DNA from: Paraflavitalea devenefica
GTDB lineage: Bacteria; Bacteroidota; Bacteroidia; Chitinophagales; Chitinophagaceae
NCBI RefSeq assembly: GCF_011759375.1
Contig: NZ_JAARML010000005.1
Span: 248,001 to 312,000, forward strand
Direction: 5' to 3'
Length of the DNA: 64,000 bases
The position numbers and the translations under genes were made by a program. The notes under the pieces were generated by a model. It saw nothing but the letters and a program-made list of their open reading frames with translations, was not told the origin of the DNA and did not search any database. Within the stretch, counting starts at the first letter, position 1, and the number at the start of each line of letters is the position of its first letter. Positions 1 to 8,047 of this stretch are shown here, piece by piece.

Positions 1-657
1 CAGGAGTTCGTGGAGCAGGTGCCTTTCCTGGAACCTGCCGGCCAGTTTGAGAATGCTTTGAAAGCAGAAGCCTTCGTGCAGTACAACAAGGTGGATATTA
101 TGCTGCTCGATATTGAGATGCCCAAACGCTCGGGGCTTGATTATCTCAAAGGCCCCTCCATAAAACCCCTGGTTATTCTCACCACGGCCTTTCCGCAATA
201 TGCACTGGAAGGGTATGAGCTGGATATTATTGATTACCTGTTGAAACCGGTTGCCTTCAGCCGGTTTTTAAAGGCGGTACAGAAAGCCAAAGAGTATACC
301 GATCTCCGCGACGCTACCGCACCGCCCACACTTCCCTCCTGGATCTTTGTGCGAAGCGACAAACGGATTGAGAAGATTGAACTGAAAGACATCCTGTATA
401 TTGAAAGCCTGGGCAATTATGTAAATATCTATACAGATCAGAAGAAGATACTGGCTTATCTTACCCTGAAAGGGCTGGAAGGACAGTTGCCGGCCCTTGA
501 GTTTATGAAAGTCCACCAGTCATTCCTCGTCAACTGTGCCCGTATTGATGCCATTGAAGGCAATACCATCCGGATGAAAGACAAAACCCTTCCCGTGAGC
601 CGTAATTACCGCGACGCCCTGATGCAAATGGTAGAGCAAAGATTACTCAAACGATAG
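1..657 (+). CDS. LytTR-family response regulator, 5'-truncated by window edge
   Basis: Cytoplasmic two-component response regulator: receiver domain followed by a LytTR DNA-binding domain. The frame is open from base 1, so the true start lies outside the window; the GTG at position 10 is not a credible start because it falls inside the receiver fold. The phospho-acceptor aspartate is in MLLDIEMP (codon 109-111), and the conserved lysine is in DYLLKPVAF. The LytTR part occupies roughly the last 105 residues (FVRSDKRIEKIELKDILYIE onward). It closely resembles the regulator at 41484-42185 in layout. Its partner LytS-type kinase probably lies just upstream, outside the window. Family assignment is firm; targets are unknown. 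Confidence 0.93.
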   Translation, partial: QEFVEQVPFLEPAGQFENALKAEAFVQYNKVDIMLLDIEMPKRSGLDYLKGPSIKPLVILTTAFPQYALEGYELDIIDYLLKPVAFSRFLKAVQKAKEYTDLRDATAPPTLPSWIFVRSDKRIEKIELKDILYIESLGNYVNIYTDQKKILAYLTLKGLEGQLPALEFMKVHQSFLVNCARIDAIEGNTIRMKDKTLPVSRNYRDALMQMVEQRLLKR

Positions 658-716
658 CAGCTTTTGGTCAAGGATTTACGGCCACAGGCGTAAAACTTTT
701 CCCCGTATCCCGGCAG

Positions 717-1694
717 ATGAATAGGTTTACCTTAAATCATACTTGTATGAGGTACTTAAGTATTGTTGGCTGCATGGGCGTATTGGTGGTGGTGCTTCTG
801 GCCGCCCACGTATTGCCAGGTAACAGAACGGTTGCCGGCACTGCAGTCTCCGGTGTATTTGAAGGCACCAGCCCGGGAGTGACACACGCAAGAGCCTTTC
901 TTAAAATTCCCCTGACTGACAAATGTGATTTCATCAAATGGAAACTCACTCTTTTACAGGATGATAAAACAAAGAGCCCTGCCACCTTCAGACTGGAGCA
1001 GGAATACGGTTTTTATGTTGACAACCGTACCGATAAAACACTCGGACAAGCGGTAATAGAAGGCAGGTGGGAAATCACAAAAGGAATACCCTCAAAACCG
1101 GATGCTGTCGTGTACCGGCTTTATTCGGGGCCGCATTCCATTTATTTTGTACAGCTCGATCATAACCTGCTTCATTTCCTGGACGCTGATAAAAATCCGG
1201 CAGTTGGCAATGGCGGCCAGAGCTTTACGCTAAGCAGGACCGGCAAGATCATACCGCCTATGTCTATTTATCAAACCTTACAGACGTCTGCCTCACTGAC
1301 CAGCGGTATAAAAGATTCTGTACTGGTTTATGAAGGCCGAACACCTTGTACGGCTATTGCCAGGGAACTCAACCTGCCTGCCAATCCGGAATGTTTTAAG
1401 CTGAAATGGCTTCTTACCTTGTACCAGGACCCTCAAACAGGAAAGCCTGTACGGTACACGTTGAAGCGTATTTTTCATCAGCAAAATATTATTGAAGGTA
1501 CCTGGACAGTCATAAAGGGAACAGCCGCCGACCCCCAGACCCTTGTTTACCTGCTTGATCCCGGTAAACCCGGCTATACGCTTTACTTACAGAAAGGAGA
1601 TGACAATGTGCTTTTCTTCCTGGATGCAAAGAGGGACCTGCTGGTGGGGAATGAGCTTTTTAGTTATACCTTGAACAGGAGGAAGCTTAAGTAG
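717..1694 (+). CDS. Secreted/membrane-anchored protein with two tandem copies of one domain
   Basis: Not firmly recognised. An N-terminal hydrophobic stretch (about residues 11-35) suggests export. The rest is two homologous units, about residues 47-175 and 200-325. Each runs from a (F/Y)EG motif through KWKLTLLQD / KWLLTLYQD, then an EG(R/T)W strand and LHFLDADKN / LFFLDAKRD, to a final (S/F)(F/Y)TL(S/N)R. The layout recalls NlpE-type lipocalin-like lipoprotein domains of Bacteroidota, but no lipobox cysteine is seen and this link is inference. The start at 717 is used; an in-frame ATG at 747 would put the hydrophobic stretch at the very N-terminus and is equally plausible. It is followed by a hairpin and converges with the DUF1501 gene. 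Confidence 0.7.
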   Translation: MNRFTLNHTCMRYLSIVGCMGVLVVVLLAAHVLPGNRTVAGTAVSGVFEGTSPGVTHARAFLKIPLTDKCDFIKWKLTLLQDDKTKSPATFRLEQEYGFYVDNRTDKTLGQAVIEGRWEITKGIPSKPDAVVYRLYSGPHSIYFVQLDHNLLHFLDADKNPAVGNGGQSFTLSRTGKIIPPMSIYQTLQTSASLTSGIKDSVLVYEGRTPCTAIARELNLPANPECFKLKWLLTLYQDPQTGKPVRYTLKRIFHQQNIIEGTWTVIKGTAADPQTLVYLLDPGKPGYTLYLQKGDDNVLFFLDAKRDLLVGNELFSYTLNRRKLK

Positions 1695-1725
1695 TGGCAA
1701 CGTTGCTGAAAGCTACAAAATAAAA

Positions 1726-1748
1726 GTGCGAGGCTGCAAGCCTCGCAC
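1726..1748 (-). terminator. Hairpin terminator for the DUF1501/DUF1800 genes
   Basis: A perfect 10-bp stem (GTGCGAGGCT / AGCCTCGCAC) with a GCA loop. Read on the minus strand it is followed at once by TTTTATTTTG, as expected of an intrinsic terminator 60 bp beyond the DUF1501 stop. The right arm is part of a 12-base direct repeat, GCCTCGCACAGT, at 1740-1751 and 1777-1788. A related stem occurs at 48202-48225. Confidence 0.65.
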
Positions 1749-1809
1749 AGTACTACAAACTTTGCACAGCGTTGCGGCCTCGCACAGTCAGAGCAAATAT
1801 TTTCTATTA

Positions 1810-3072
1810 TTAAGCCATCACACCAATCTTATCTCCCTTCCAGTCGGGGAAGAGTGCTTTATCGTTGTTGATGCGCAGGTGTTTATCGGCCACTTCACTG
1901 AATACGGCCCGGAAGTCGGTAGTAACAGCGAGGTCGCGGCCATCTTCCAGGTTCTCTACTGACAATGGATTCACCAGGCCATGTACTTTACCGCCACCCA
2001 CATCATTGCCCAGTATAAAGTTGCAGGAAGCCCTTCCGTGGTCGGTGCCTGCCGTGCCATTCTGTTTTACGGTGCGGCCAAACTCTGTCATCGTCATCAC
2101 TGTTACGTCATCCTGGTAAGCGGAGAGGTCGTTCCAGAAAGCAGTTATACAGTTACTCAGGTCCATTACATTGCGTGCAAAGATACCGGTCACGGCGCCC
2201 TGGTTGAAATGCGTATCCCAGCCGCCGGATTCAGCAAATGCTACTTCCAGTCCCACATCCATTTTAATAAGTTGGGCTATTTGTTTCAGGGAGTTGCCTA
2301 AGGCACTGGTGGGATACACCACATTGTTGGCCGGCTTATAATTCTTTATAGCTGTTTTCTGCAACATCTTGATGGCGTCAAAGCTTTCCTTACCGGTTTT
2401 ATTCAGCAGGGAAGAAGAGGTTTGATCATAAAGGTCTTCAAAGCTTTTGGCGGCTACATTGGAGCCCATCGGGTTGCCCCGCATCTGGATGGCGAAGTCC
2501 TGCAGGTTGCTGATGGCTACAGAAGGATTGTCGCCATAGAAAGAACGTGGCATGGAAGAGGTGAGGCTCACGGCCCGGAAAGGCGTAGCATCATGTCCCA
2601 GCAATCCTACGGCCCGGTTGAGCCAGCCGCTGGCCGTGCCTTTGTTGAAAGGCGTACCACTTTCCATATAATCCTGCGCATCAAAGTGCGAGCGGGTATT
2701 GTTGGGCGAGCCAATGCCATGTACAATGGCCAGGCGTTTTTCCCGGAACAGGGGTTCAAACACTGCCATAGAAGGATGGAGACCGAAACGTCCATCCAGA
2801 TCTATCAGTTGACCGTTGGCGTCGCCTTTGGCGGCCGTCATGAACAGGGTAGGGCGCGCCGCTTTCAGGTATGGATCGGTAAACGGCGTTACGGCCATAA
2901 GGCCATCCATAGCGCCGCGCTGGAATATGCAAACGAGTATTTTATTTCTTTTGTACGGATGAATGATCTTCTGACTATTGGCGGCACGTGCAATGAAGGT
3001 AGGCACACCACCTACGCCAATTCCGAATAAGGCCAGACCACCTGATTTTAAAAATCCTCTTCTTGTAGCCAT
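1810..3072 (-). CDS. DUF1501 family exported protein
   Basis: A 420-residue DUF1501 protein (sulfatase/alkaline-phosphatase-like fold, biochemical role not established). The N-terminus carries a twin-arginine signal, TRRGFLKSG, followed by a hydrophobic glycine-rich segment ending near FIARAA, so export by Tat in folded form is likely. Family hallmarks include KILVCIFQRGAMDGL near residue 45, SHFDAQDYMESG, GGWDTHFNQG near 285 and TMTEFGRTVKQNG with TDHGRA near 340. It lies 24 bp downstream of the DUF1800 gene on the same strand; this pairing is common in Bacteroidota and Planctomycetota and suggests a joint exported system. Length is normal. Confidence 0.92.
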   Translation of the reverse strand: MATRRGFLKSGGLALFGIGVGGVPTFIARAANSQKIIHPYKRNKILVCIFQRGAMDGLMAVTPFTDPYLKAARPTLFMTAAKGDANGQLIDLDGRFGLHPSMAVFEPLFREKRLAIVHGIGSPNNTRSHFDAQDYMESGTPFNKGTASGWLNRAVGLLGHDATPFRAVSLTSSMPRSFYGDNPSVAISNLQDFAIQMRGNPMGSNVAAKSFEDLYDQTSSSLLNKTGKESFDAIKMLQKTAIKNYKPANNVVYPTSALGNSLKQIAQLIKMDVGLEVAFAESGGWDTHFNQGAVTGIFARNVMDLSNCITAFWNDLSAYQDDVTVMTMTEFGRTVKQNGTAGTDHGRASCNFILGNDVGGGKVHGLVNPLSVENLEDGRDLAVTTDFRAVFSEVADKHLRINNDKALFPDWKGDKIGVMA

Positions 3073-3096
3073 GATAATAAGGTTTTTCTTTGAGAC

Positions 3097-5130
3097 TTAT
3101 TTACGTTGAAATTCCGGTGAACCAATGATGATACCTACTACCTGCGACAGCATGTTGTTATTGCCTTTGGCATATTGCATGGCATAGTTATTCTTAGCAG
3201 GATTTTTGGGTATTTTGTTGGGATTCTTTTTTCCGCCGCCTTTCTTTTTAGGCATCAGTTCCGTTGTTTCATCCATCTCCGTCATCGTATTTTCTTCATT
3301 GTCCTGCATCATGGTAGTCTGCTGCTGTGGCGGGGTTGTTTTGCCTGCAGCCTCATCTACTTTCTTACCCAGCTCCGGATCGTTCAGCAAAGGAGTGAGC
3401 CGTTTGATAGAGGCTTCAAGGTCGCGCTCCGGCATGATCATTTTGCCATAGGTTTCCAGTGCTGCTTCGGCACTTTCCGGTTCCCGGTGGTTATTGAGTG
3501 CATAGAGGTCTACTGTTATGCCTGGTATGCGGTTAGAAGCCAGCGCCAGGCCAAAGTTCATGCGATTGAGCAGGGAGCCGGTATTGATCCAGTATTTACC
3601 ATTATCGGGGAAGCCGGTGGGCGCCTGGTAATAATACATCCGTTGTCCCATCTTACTTACCCAGGTATACAACTGGTAAGGTTGGGTAATGGTGGCATTG
3701 AGGTTGCGCACCGAACTGATGGCCAGTTCAAAGGGCGACTTGGTTTTTTCCCGCAGCGCTTCTTTACTCCAGAACTCCGGTGAGGTGGCCATGGTGATGA
3801 GCACTTCGCGGATATTGCCCTCTTTGGCCAGGAAGGTTTGGGCCATTTTATCTATCAGGCTTTGGGGCGGATTGTCATTCACAAAACGCACGGCCAGTTT
3901 GCGGGCAATGAATTTCGCGGTAGAAGGGTGGTGGGCCAGCATGTGCAGCAGCTCAACGCCTTCTTCATAGCCGCCATTGGCTTTAAATGGTTTGCCCAAT
4001 ACTGTTTTGGCGCTTTTGTCATGACGGTTGGCGGCAAACAGAAAGTCTCCTTCCCGTACATAGCCCTGCTTCTGCATCTTTTCTTCTCCCAGTCTTTCAA
4101 GCTGTTTGCGGGCCGCATTGGCGCCATAATCGTTCAGGGGATATACTGTCCAGCCGGTTAATATTTTGGCGGCCTGTGTTACATCCTGTTGGGTATAACC
4201 ACCATCCACACCCAGTGTATGCAGTTCCATCACTTCGCGGGCATAGTTTTCATTAAGTCCCCGGGTCTTGCGTAATTGTTGTGCTTTTTTCAAAGCCATG
4301 GCCTTGGCGGAGGTATCGGATTCCATGGCTTCCATCCGTTGATCAAATTGCTGCTGCGCTTTGGCGGTCCGCGGATTGGCTGGCGGCATATTTTCACCCA
4401 TGCTGGTAAAATTGTCTAAGTAATACAGCATGGCGGGTGATTTGGCCGTAGCCATCAGCATGGTTTCGAAATTGCCCAGTACATTCGGGCGTATGGCGTC
4501 GCGCTCGTAAGCCATGACAAACGGGCCACAATCATTTTTGGTGAGGGATACATTGAAGTGGTTAAACCAGAAATCGGTGAGCACTTCCTGTAACTGGTTC
4601 TCTCCATAGGTGGCCCTTAATATCTTCTGGTTAGCTAACTGGCGGTACAGTTCCTGCATGGGCTTCAGCCCTTTTTCATCCATATAGCGCTGCAGTTGGT
4701 CCTTATAGCCTTTCTTGTCGCTGGCATTCACGGAGTCTTTGTGGATATAGCCATCCCGGATGGCCATACGCACCAACTGGCCACCCCTGGGATAGATGTC
4801 GGCAATTTCGTCATTGCTCAGCTTCAGGGCATCATAGGAACCCAGCAACTGTGTGAGGGTGTCATCGGGTAGTTTGGCTTCCAGTTGTTGCCGGAACCAT
4901 TTTTCCAGTCCCATATTTACCACAGCATCCACATCGCCGGGACGGGCGCCAAAGGTGAACCTGTTCAGGAGGTGGGCGGCGGCCTGCCTTTCGGTCAGTT
5001 TTGCTTTTTTGTAAGGAAAACTAAAGGGAGCTGATGAATTGTCTAACGGACGCAAGAAGAAGGAGCATAGCAATACACCTGTTACCAATACCGCGAAACT
5101 GGTGTAAAAGATCCTGATGTAATTTTTCAT
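3097..5130 (-). CDS. DUF1800 family exported protein
   Basis: A 677-residue DUF1800 protein, the usual upstream partner of DUF1501. One hydrophobic N-terminal segment (about residues 5-26) serves as signal or anchor. The body contains family stretches such as AAHLLNRFTFGARPGD, TDFWFNHFNVS, NYAREVMELHTLGVDGGYTQ, ILTGWTVYP and KFIARKLAVRFVND, ending with a GFPDNGKYW element near residue 500. The C-terminal 90 residues are low-complexity: a glutamine/glutamate-rich stretch, then a lysine/asparagine-rich stretch with MPKKKGGGKK. No enzyme activity is established for the family. The two genes probably form an operon whose promoter lies in the 395-bp gap shared with moaA. Confidence 0.92.
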   Translation of the reverse strand: MKNYIRIFYTSFAVLVTGVLLCSFFLRPLDNSSAPFSFPYKKAKLTERQAAAHLLNRFTFGARPGDVDAVVNMGLEKWFRQQLEAKLPDDTLTQLLGSYDALKLSNDEIADIYPRGGQLVRMAIRDGYIHKDSVNASDKKGYKDQLQRYMDEKGLKPMQELYRQLANQKILRATYGENQLQEVLTDFWFNHFNVSLTKNDCGPFVMAYERDAIRPNVLGNFETMLMATAKSPAMLYYLDNFTSMGENMPPANPRTAKAQQQFDQRMEAMESDTSAKAMALKKAQQLRKTRGLNENYAREVMELHTLGVDGGYTQQDVTQAAKILTGWTVYPLNDYGANAARKQLERLGEEKMQKQGYVREGDFLFAANRHDKSAKTVLGKPFKANGGYEEGVELLHMLAHHPSTAKFIARKLAVRFVNDNPPQSLIDKMAQTFLAKEGNIREVLITMATSPEFWSKEALREKTKSPFELAISSVRNLNATITQPYQLYTWVSKMGQRMYYYQAPTGFPDNGKYWINTGSLLNRMNFGLALASNRIPGITVDLYALNNHREPESAEAALETYGKMIMPERDLEASIKRLTPLLNDPELGKKVDEAAGKTTPPQQQTTMMQDNEENTMTEMDETTELMPKKKGGGKKNPNKIPKNPAKNNYAMQYAKGNNNMLSQVVGIIIGSPEFQRK

Positions 5131-5220
5131 ATTAAGATTTATTGCAGGATTAGTGCTGATGAATGGATGTCGGTTGCTTCAGGATGTTAGGATACAATCG
5201 TTCAAAAAAGTTGCCACAAA

Positions 5221-5267
5221 TGCCTGCCGGTCATTTATTAACACAAGGCCGGGTTTTCTGGCAGGCA
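5221..5267. repeat. Inverted repeat in the DUF1800/moaA divergent gap
   Basis: TGCCTGCC (5221-5228) and GGCAGGCA (5260-5267) form a perfect 8-bp stem around a 31-base loop that contains two CCGG blocks. It lies about 90-140 bp upstream of the DUF1800 start, so it could fold in that gene's leader. It is about 260 bp from moaA. Function unknown. The rest of the 5131-5525 gap holds no gene I can support. Confidence 0.4.
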
Positions 5268-5370
5268 CAATATGTCTGAGACCCTGATTTCTCCCCGAAG
5301 TTTAACGGTACTTTAAATAAATTATTGAGGAACAGGCAGCTTGCAGGTAAATGCGGGGAGGCGGAATAAA

Positions 5371-5400
5371 TGGGGGCAAAGGATAGCTCCTGGGGGCAAA
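5371..5400. promoter_or_regulatory. Direct repeat TGGGGGCAAA x2, candidate operator upstream of moaA
   Basis: The 10-mer TGGGGGCAAA occurs exactly at 5371-5380 and 5391-5400, a 20-bp period that would put both copies on the same face of the helix. It is centred about 140 bp upstream of the moaA ATG. A weak -7-like element, TATCTTTA (5436-5443), lies between it and the gene. That this is a regulator site for the Moco operon is inference from spacing and position. Confidence 0.45.
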
Positions 5401-5525
5401 ATCCGCGAAATCATGGTTCTGACATAATATTGCGGTATCTTTATAACGCATTTGCCTCTTTTCTGTGATGCAGGCCGGGATAAGCCGGCTGATCCGGTAA
5501 CGGGGTAATTTTCAACCAATAGTGC

Positions 5526-6506
5526 ATGCTGATCGATTCATATAACAGGGTTCATGATTATCTGCGGATCTCACTGACAGACAGTTGCAACCTCCGTTGC
5601 TTTTACTGCATGCCTGATGAACATATTACCTGCCTGCCCAATAAACAACTGATGCAACCGGATGAGATAGACCATATCGCCGGCCTGTTCGTGCAACTGG
5701 GTGTGAAGAAGATCAGGCTGACGGGTGGCGAACCCCTGGTACGTAAAGGAGTGGGGGAGATCATCAGGCGCCTCGGCGCTTATCCCGTAGAATTGACGAT
5801 GACCACGAACGGTGTGCGGCTGCAGGAGTTTGCGGCCGACCTGCAGGCGGCTGGTATGCGCTCCATCAATATCAGCCTGGACACTTTACAGGCCGATAAG
5901 TTCATGCTCCTGACCAAAAGGGATAATTTCCAAAAGGTATACGATAATATCCACGGGATGGTGCAACTGGGCTTGCGCGTGAAGGTGAATGTGGTGGCCA
6001 TGAAAGGAGTGAATGAGGATGAGATACCGGCCTTCATCGCGCTGACAAAAGAACTCCCGCTCCATATCCGTTTTATTGAGTTTATGCCTTTTACCGGCAA
6101 TCACTGGGAACATGCCAAAGTGATCGGCCTGCAGGAGATACTGGATATTGTAGCGCAGGGGTATTCCTTTGAGCCCATCCAACACAAGAAGCACGATACC
6201 GCCAAGAATTTCCAGGTAGCCGGCCATGCAGGCACTTTTGCTGTGATCAGTACAATGACAAAACCTTTCTGTGGTGATTGTAACCGGATGCGCCTCACGG
6301 CTGACGGCAAGATGAAGAATTGTCTCTTTTCCCAAACAGAGACCGACCTGCTGGGCGCTTTGCGGCGTGGTGAAGACCTGGTGCCCCTGATCAAAGAATG
6401 TATCTGGTCGAAAGCGGCGGAAAGAGGCGGACAGTTTGTAGATGATTATGCCCATACCGATCCGCTGAGCATAAAGAACAGGAGTATGATTGCCATTGGC
6501 GGTTGA
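5526..6506 (+). CDS. moaA: GTP 3',8-cyclase (radical SAM), first step of Moco synthesis
   Basis: Converts GTP to 3',8-cyclo-7,8-dihydro-GTP, which MoaC then rearranges to cPMP. The N-terminal radical-SAM cluster motif C21-x3-C25-x2-C28 is in SCNLRCFYCMP. The second, substrate-binding cluster motif C-x2-C-x13-C is in FCGDCNRMRLTADGKMKNC. The chain ends in Gly-Gly (MIAIGG), a conserved MoaA feature needed for activity. At 326 residues, length is typical. It is the first gene of a Moco operon that continues to 10496 and serves the molybdenum nitrate reductase at 25033-28554. The only in-frame start consistent with the family N-terminus (NRVHDYLRISLTDSCN) is this ATG. Confidence 0.97.
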   Translation: MLIDSYNRVHDYLRISLTDSCNLRCFYCMPDEHITCLPNKQLMQPDEIDHIAGLFVQLGVKKIRLTGGEPLVRKGVGEIIRRLGAYPVELTMTTNGVRLQEFAADLQAAGMRSINISLDTLQADKFMLLTKRDNFQKVYDNIHGMVQLGLRVKVNVVAMKGVNEDEIPAFIALTKELPLHIRFIEFMPFTGNHWEHAKVIGLQEILDIVAQGYSFEPIQHKKHDTAKNFQVAGHAGTFAVISTMTKPFCGDCNRMRLTADGKMKNCLFSQTETDLLGALRRGEDLVPLIKECIWSKAAERGGQFVDDYAHTDPLSIKNRSMIAIGG

Positions 6507-6519
6507 TACTATACATTTG
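6489..6519 (+). promoter_or_regulatory. Candidate Bacteroidota-type promoter before the SelW-like gene
   Basis: ATTG (6489-6492) and TACATTTG (6512-6519) are separated by 19 bp. They match the phylum's -33 (TTTG) and -7 (TAnnTTTG) elements, and a start site near 6526 would give a leader of about 15 bases before the ATG at 6541. The -33 part overlaps the end of moaA. This is pattern matching only. Confidence 0.4.
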
Positions 6520-6540
6520 CACTAACCTACTACAAGCGCG

Positions 6541-6819
6541 ATGAAACCTACCATTACGATTGAATACTGCCCCAAATGCGGCTGGATGCTGCGGGCCGCC
6601 TATATGGCCCAGGAGCTGCTTACTACTTTCAGCGATGACATCAAAAGCGTGACGCTACTGCCCTCCGAAACCGGCGGCCGTTATGCCATCTATATTAATG
6701 ATGACATTGTATTCGACCGTAAAGAAACCGGTCATTTCCCCGAAATAAAAGAACTGAAACAATTGGTGCGGGACGTTGTAAATCCTGCTAAAAGTCTTGG
6801 TCATTCCGATAAGAAATAA
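6541..6819 (+). CDS. SelT/SelW/SelH (Rdx) family redox protein, cysteine form
   Basis: A 92-residue thioredoxin-like protein of the SelW/Rdx family. The redox motif is CPKC near the N-terminus (EYCPKCGWMLRAAY), with both cysteines encoded by TGC; there is no in-frame UGA, so this is not a selenoprotein. Other family features are GRYAIYINDDIVFDRKE, FPEIKELKQLVRD and the C-terminal KSLGHSD. Its stop codon overlaps the moeA start by one base (TAATG), so it is translationally coupled to moeA and belongs to the Moco operon. A thiol-handling role there, for example with sulfur transfer or a cofactor intermediate, is inference; the family's general function in bacteria is not settled. Confidence 0.88.
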   Translation: MKPTITIEYCPKCGWMLRAAYMAQELLTTFSDDIKSVTLLPSETGGRYAIYINDDIVFDRKETGHFPEIKELKQLVRDVVNPAKSLGHSDKK

Positions 6820-8033
6820 TGAGCAATCAAAAAGAAACACCTGCTTTGTTATCCGTACAGGAAGCAAAAGCATTGATCACAACCCATACTTCTTTAAGGC
6901 CATCGGTTACCCTCCCGCTCGAAAAAGCATTGGGACGGGTACTGGCCGCCAGCGTCTATTCACCGGTATCCATACCTGCTTTTCAGCAAAGCGCCATGGA
7001 TGGGTATGCTTTTAATTATGATGGCTGGAAACAGCGTGCTGTACTGAAAATAACCGGCGAGATGGCCGCAGGCGCTACAGCACCCCTGCAGATTGCTGCG
7101 GGAGAAGCTGCCCGCATTTTCACCGGCGCGCCCTTGCCCGGTGGGGCCGATACAGTGGTGATGCAGGAAAAGGTACGGGTGGAAGACAATGAGCTTATTA
7201 TTGATGATGCCGATTTACAGCCCGGAGGCAATGTAAGGCCCATTGGCTCAGAAATAGCCGCCAATGAACTGGCCTTACCGCAAGGCGCTGCGCTAACGCC
7301 TGCAGCCATCGGGTTCCTGGCAGGCATGGGCATCCATGAGGTAGCTGTTTATCCCGCCCCCAACATTACGATCATTGTTACCGGCAATGAATTACAGGCG
7401 CCGGGTACGCCCTTGCAATTTGGCCAGGTATATGAGTCTAACTCCTACACGTTGCGCACTGCCTTACAACAAATGCAGGTGGGGCCTGTTTCCCTGATGG
7501 CCGTGGAAGATGATTTCGATAAGTTGCTGCATACGCTTGCCCAGGCATTATCGGAATCCGACATGGTATTGATCACTGGTGGTGTGAGTGTAGGCAATTA
7601 TGATTATGTGGCAAAGGCATTGGAAATATGTGGGGTGACACGCATTTTCCACCGGCTGAAACAAAAGCCCGGAAAGCCCCTGTATTTTGGTAAAAGGGAT
7701 GAGCAACTGGTGTTTGGATTACCCGGTAATCCTTCTTCCGTGCTCACCTGTTTTTATGAATATGTGTATACCAGCATCCGTGAACAGATGGGTTATCCGC
7801 AAGCCACTTTGCCCGTTATGCGGATGCCCTTGCTCAACGACTATGCCCGGAAACCGGGACTTACCCAATTCCTGAAAGGATACTGGAATGGAGAAGGGGT
7901 GCGGGTATTGCAGGCGCAGGAGTCGTACCGTATGCACTCATTTGCCGTATGTAATTGTTTAATTGTGCTGCCGGAAGAAGCGGGAGATGTAACGAAAGGA
8001 CAATTGGTAGAGGTACATTTATTACCTGTTTAG
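6819..8033 (+). CDS. moeA: Molybdopterin molybdotransferase
   Basis: Inserts molybdate into adenylylated molybdopterin. The 404-residue protein has the expected order: an N-terminal MoeA domain with a SAMDGYAFNY motif, a segment containing GEAARIFTGAPLPGGADTVVMQE, then the MoaB/Mog-like domain (TGNEL, ITGGVSVGNYDYV, KPGKPLYFG, GLPGNPSSVLTCF), and a C-terminal beta domain. It overlaps the SelW-like gene by one base and lies 14 bp before the TSUP transporter. No frameshift and normal length. Confidence 0.96.
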   Translation: MSNQKETPALLSVQEAKALITTHTSLRPSVTLPLEKALGRVLAASVYSPVSIPAFQQSAMDGYAFNYDGWKQRAVLKITGEMAAGATAPLQIAAGEAARIFTGAPLPGGADTVVMQEKVRVEDNELIIDDADLQPGGNVRPIGSEIAANELALPQGAALTPAAIGFLAGMGIHEVAVYPAPNITIIVTGNELQAPGTPLQFGQVYESNSYTLRTALQQMQVGPVSLMAVEDDFDKLLHTLAQALSESDMVLITGGVSVGNYDYVAKALEICGVTRIFHRLKQKPGKPLYFGKRDEQLVFGLPGNPSSVLTCFYEYVYTSIREQMGYPQATLPVMRMPLLNDYARKPGLTQFLKGYWNGEGVRVLQAQESYRMHSFAVCNCLIVLPEEAGDVTKGQLVEVHLLPV

Positions 8034-8047
8034 TATAATAGCCGGCA

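Noticed and set aside
2422..3030. Long plus-strand frames inside the DUF1501 and DUF1800 genes
   Set aside because: They have no family features and lie wholly within strong minus-strand genes; the same applies to the long antisense frames inside moaA, nasA, nirB and the TonB receptor.
5276..5300. CTGAGACCCTGAT, similar to parts of a TPP riboswitch
   Set aside because: The second conserved TPP element and the required stems are absent, and the downstream gene is moaA, not a thiamine gene.
5131..5525. A molybdenum-cofactor riboswitch before moaA
   Set aside because: I could not match the known conserved core or stems; only a direct repeat and one inverted repeat are visible.
6541..6819. SelW-like gene as a selenoprotein
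   Set aside because: Both cysteines of the CPKC motif are TGC codons and no in-frame TGA exists.
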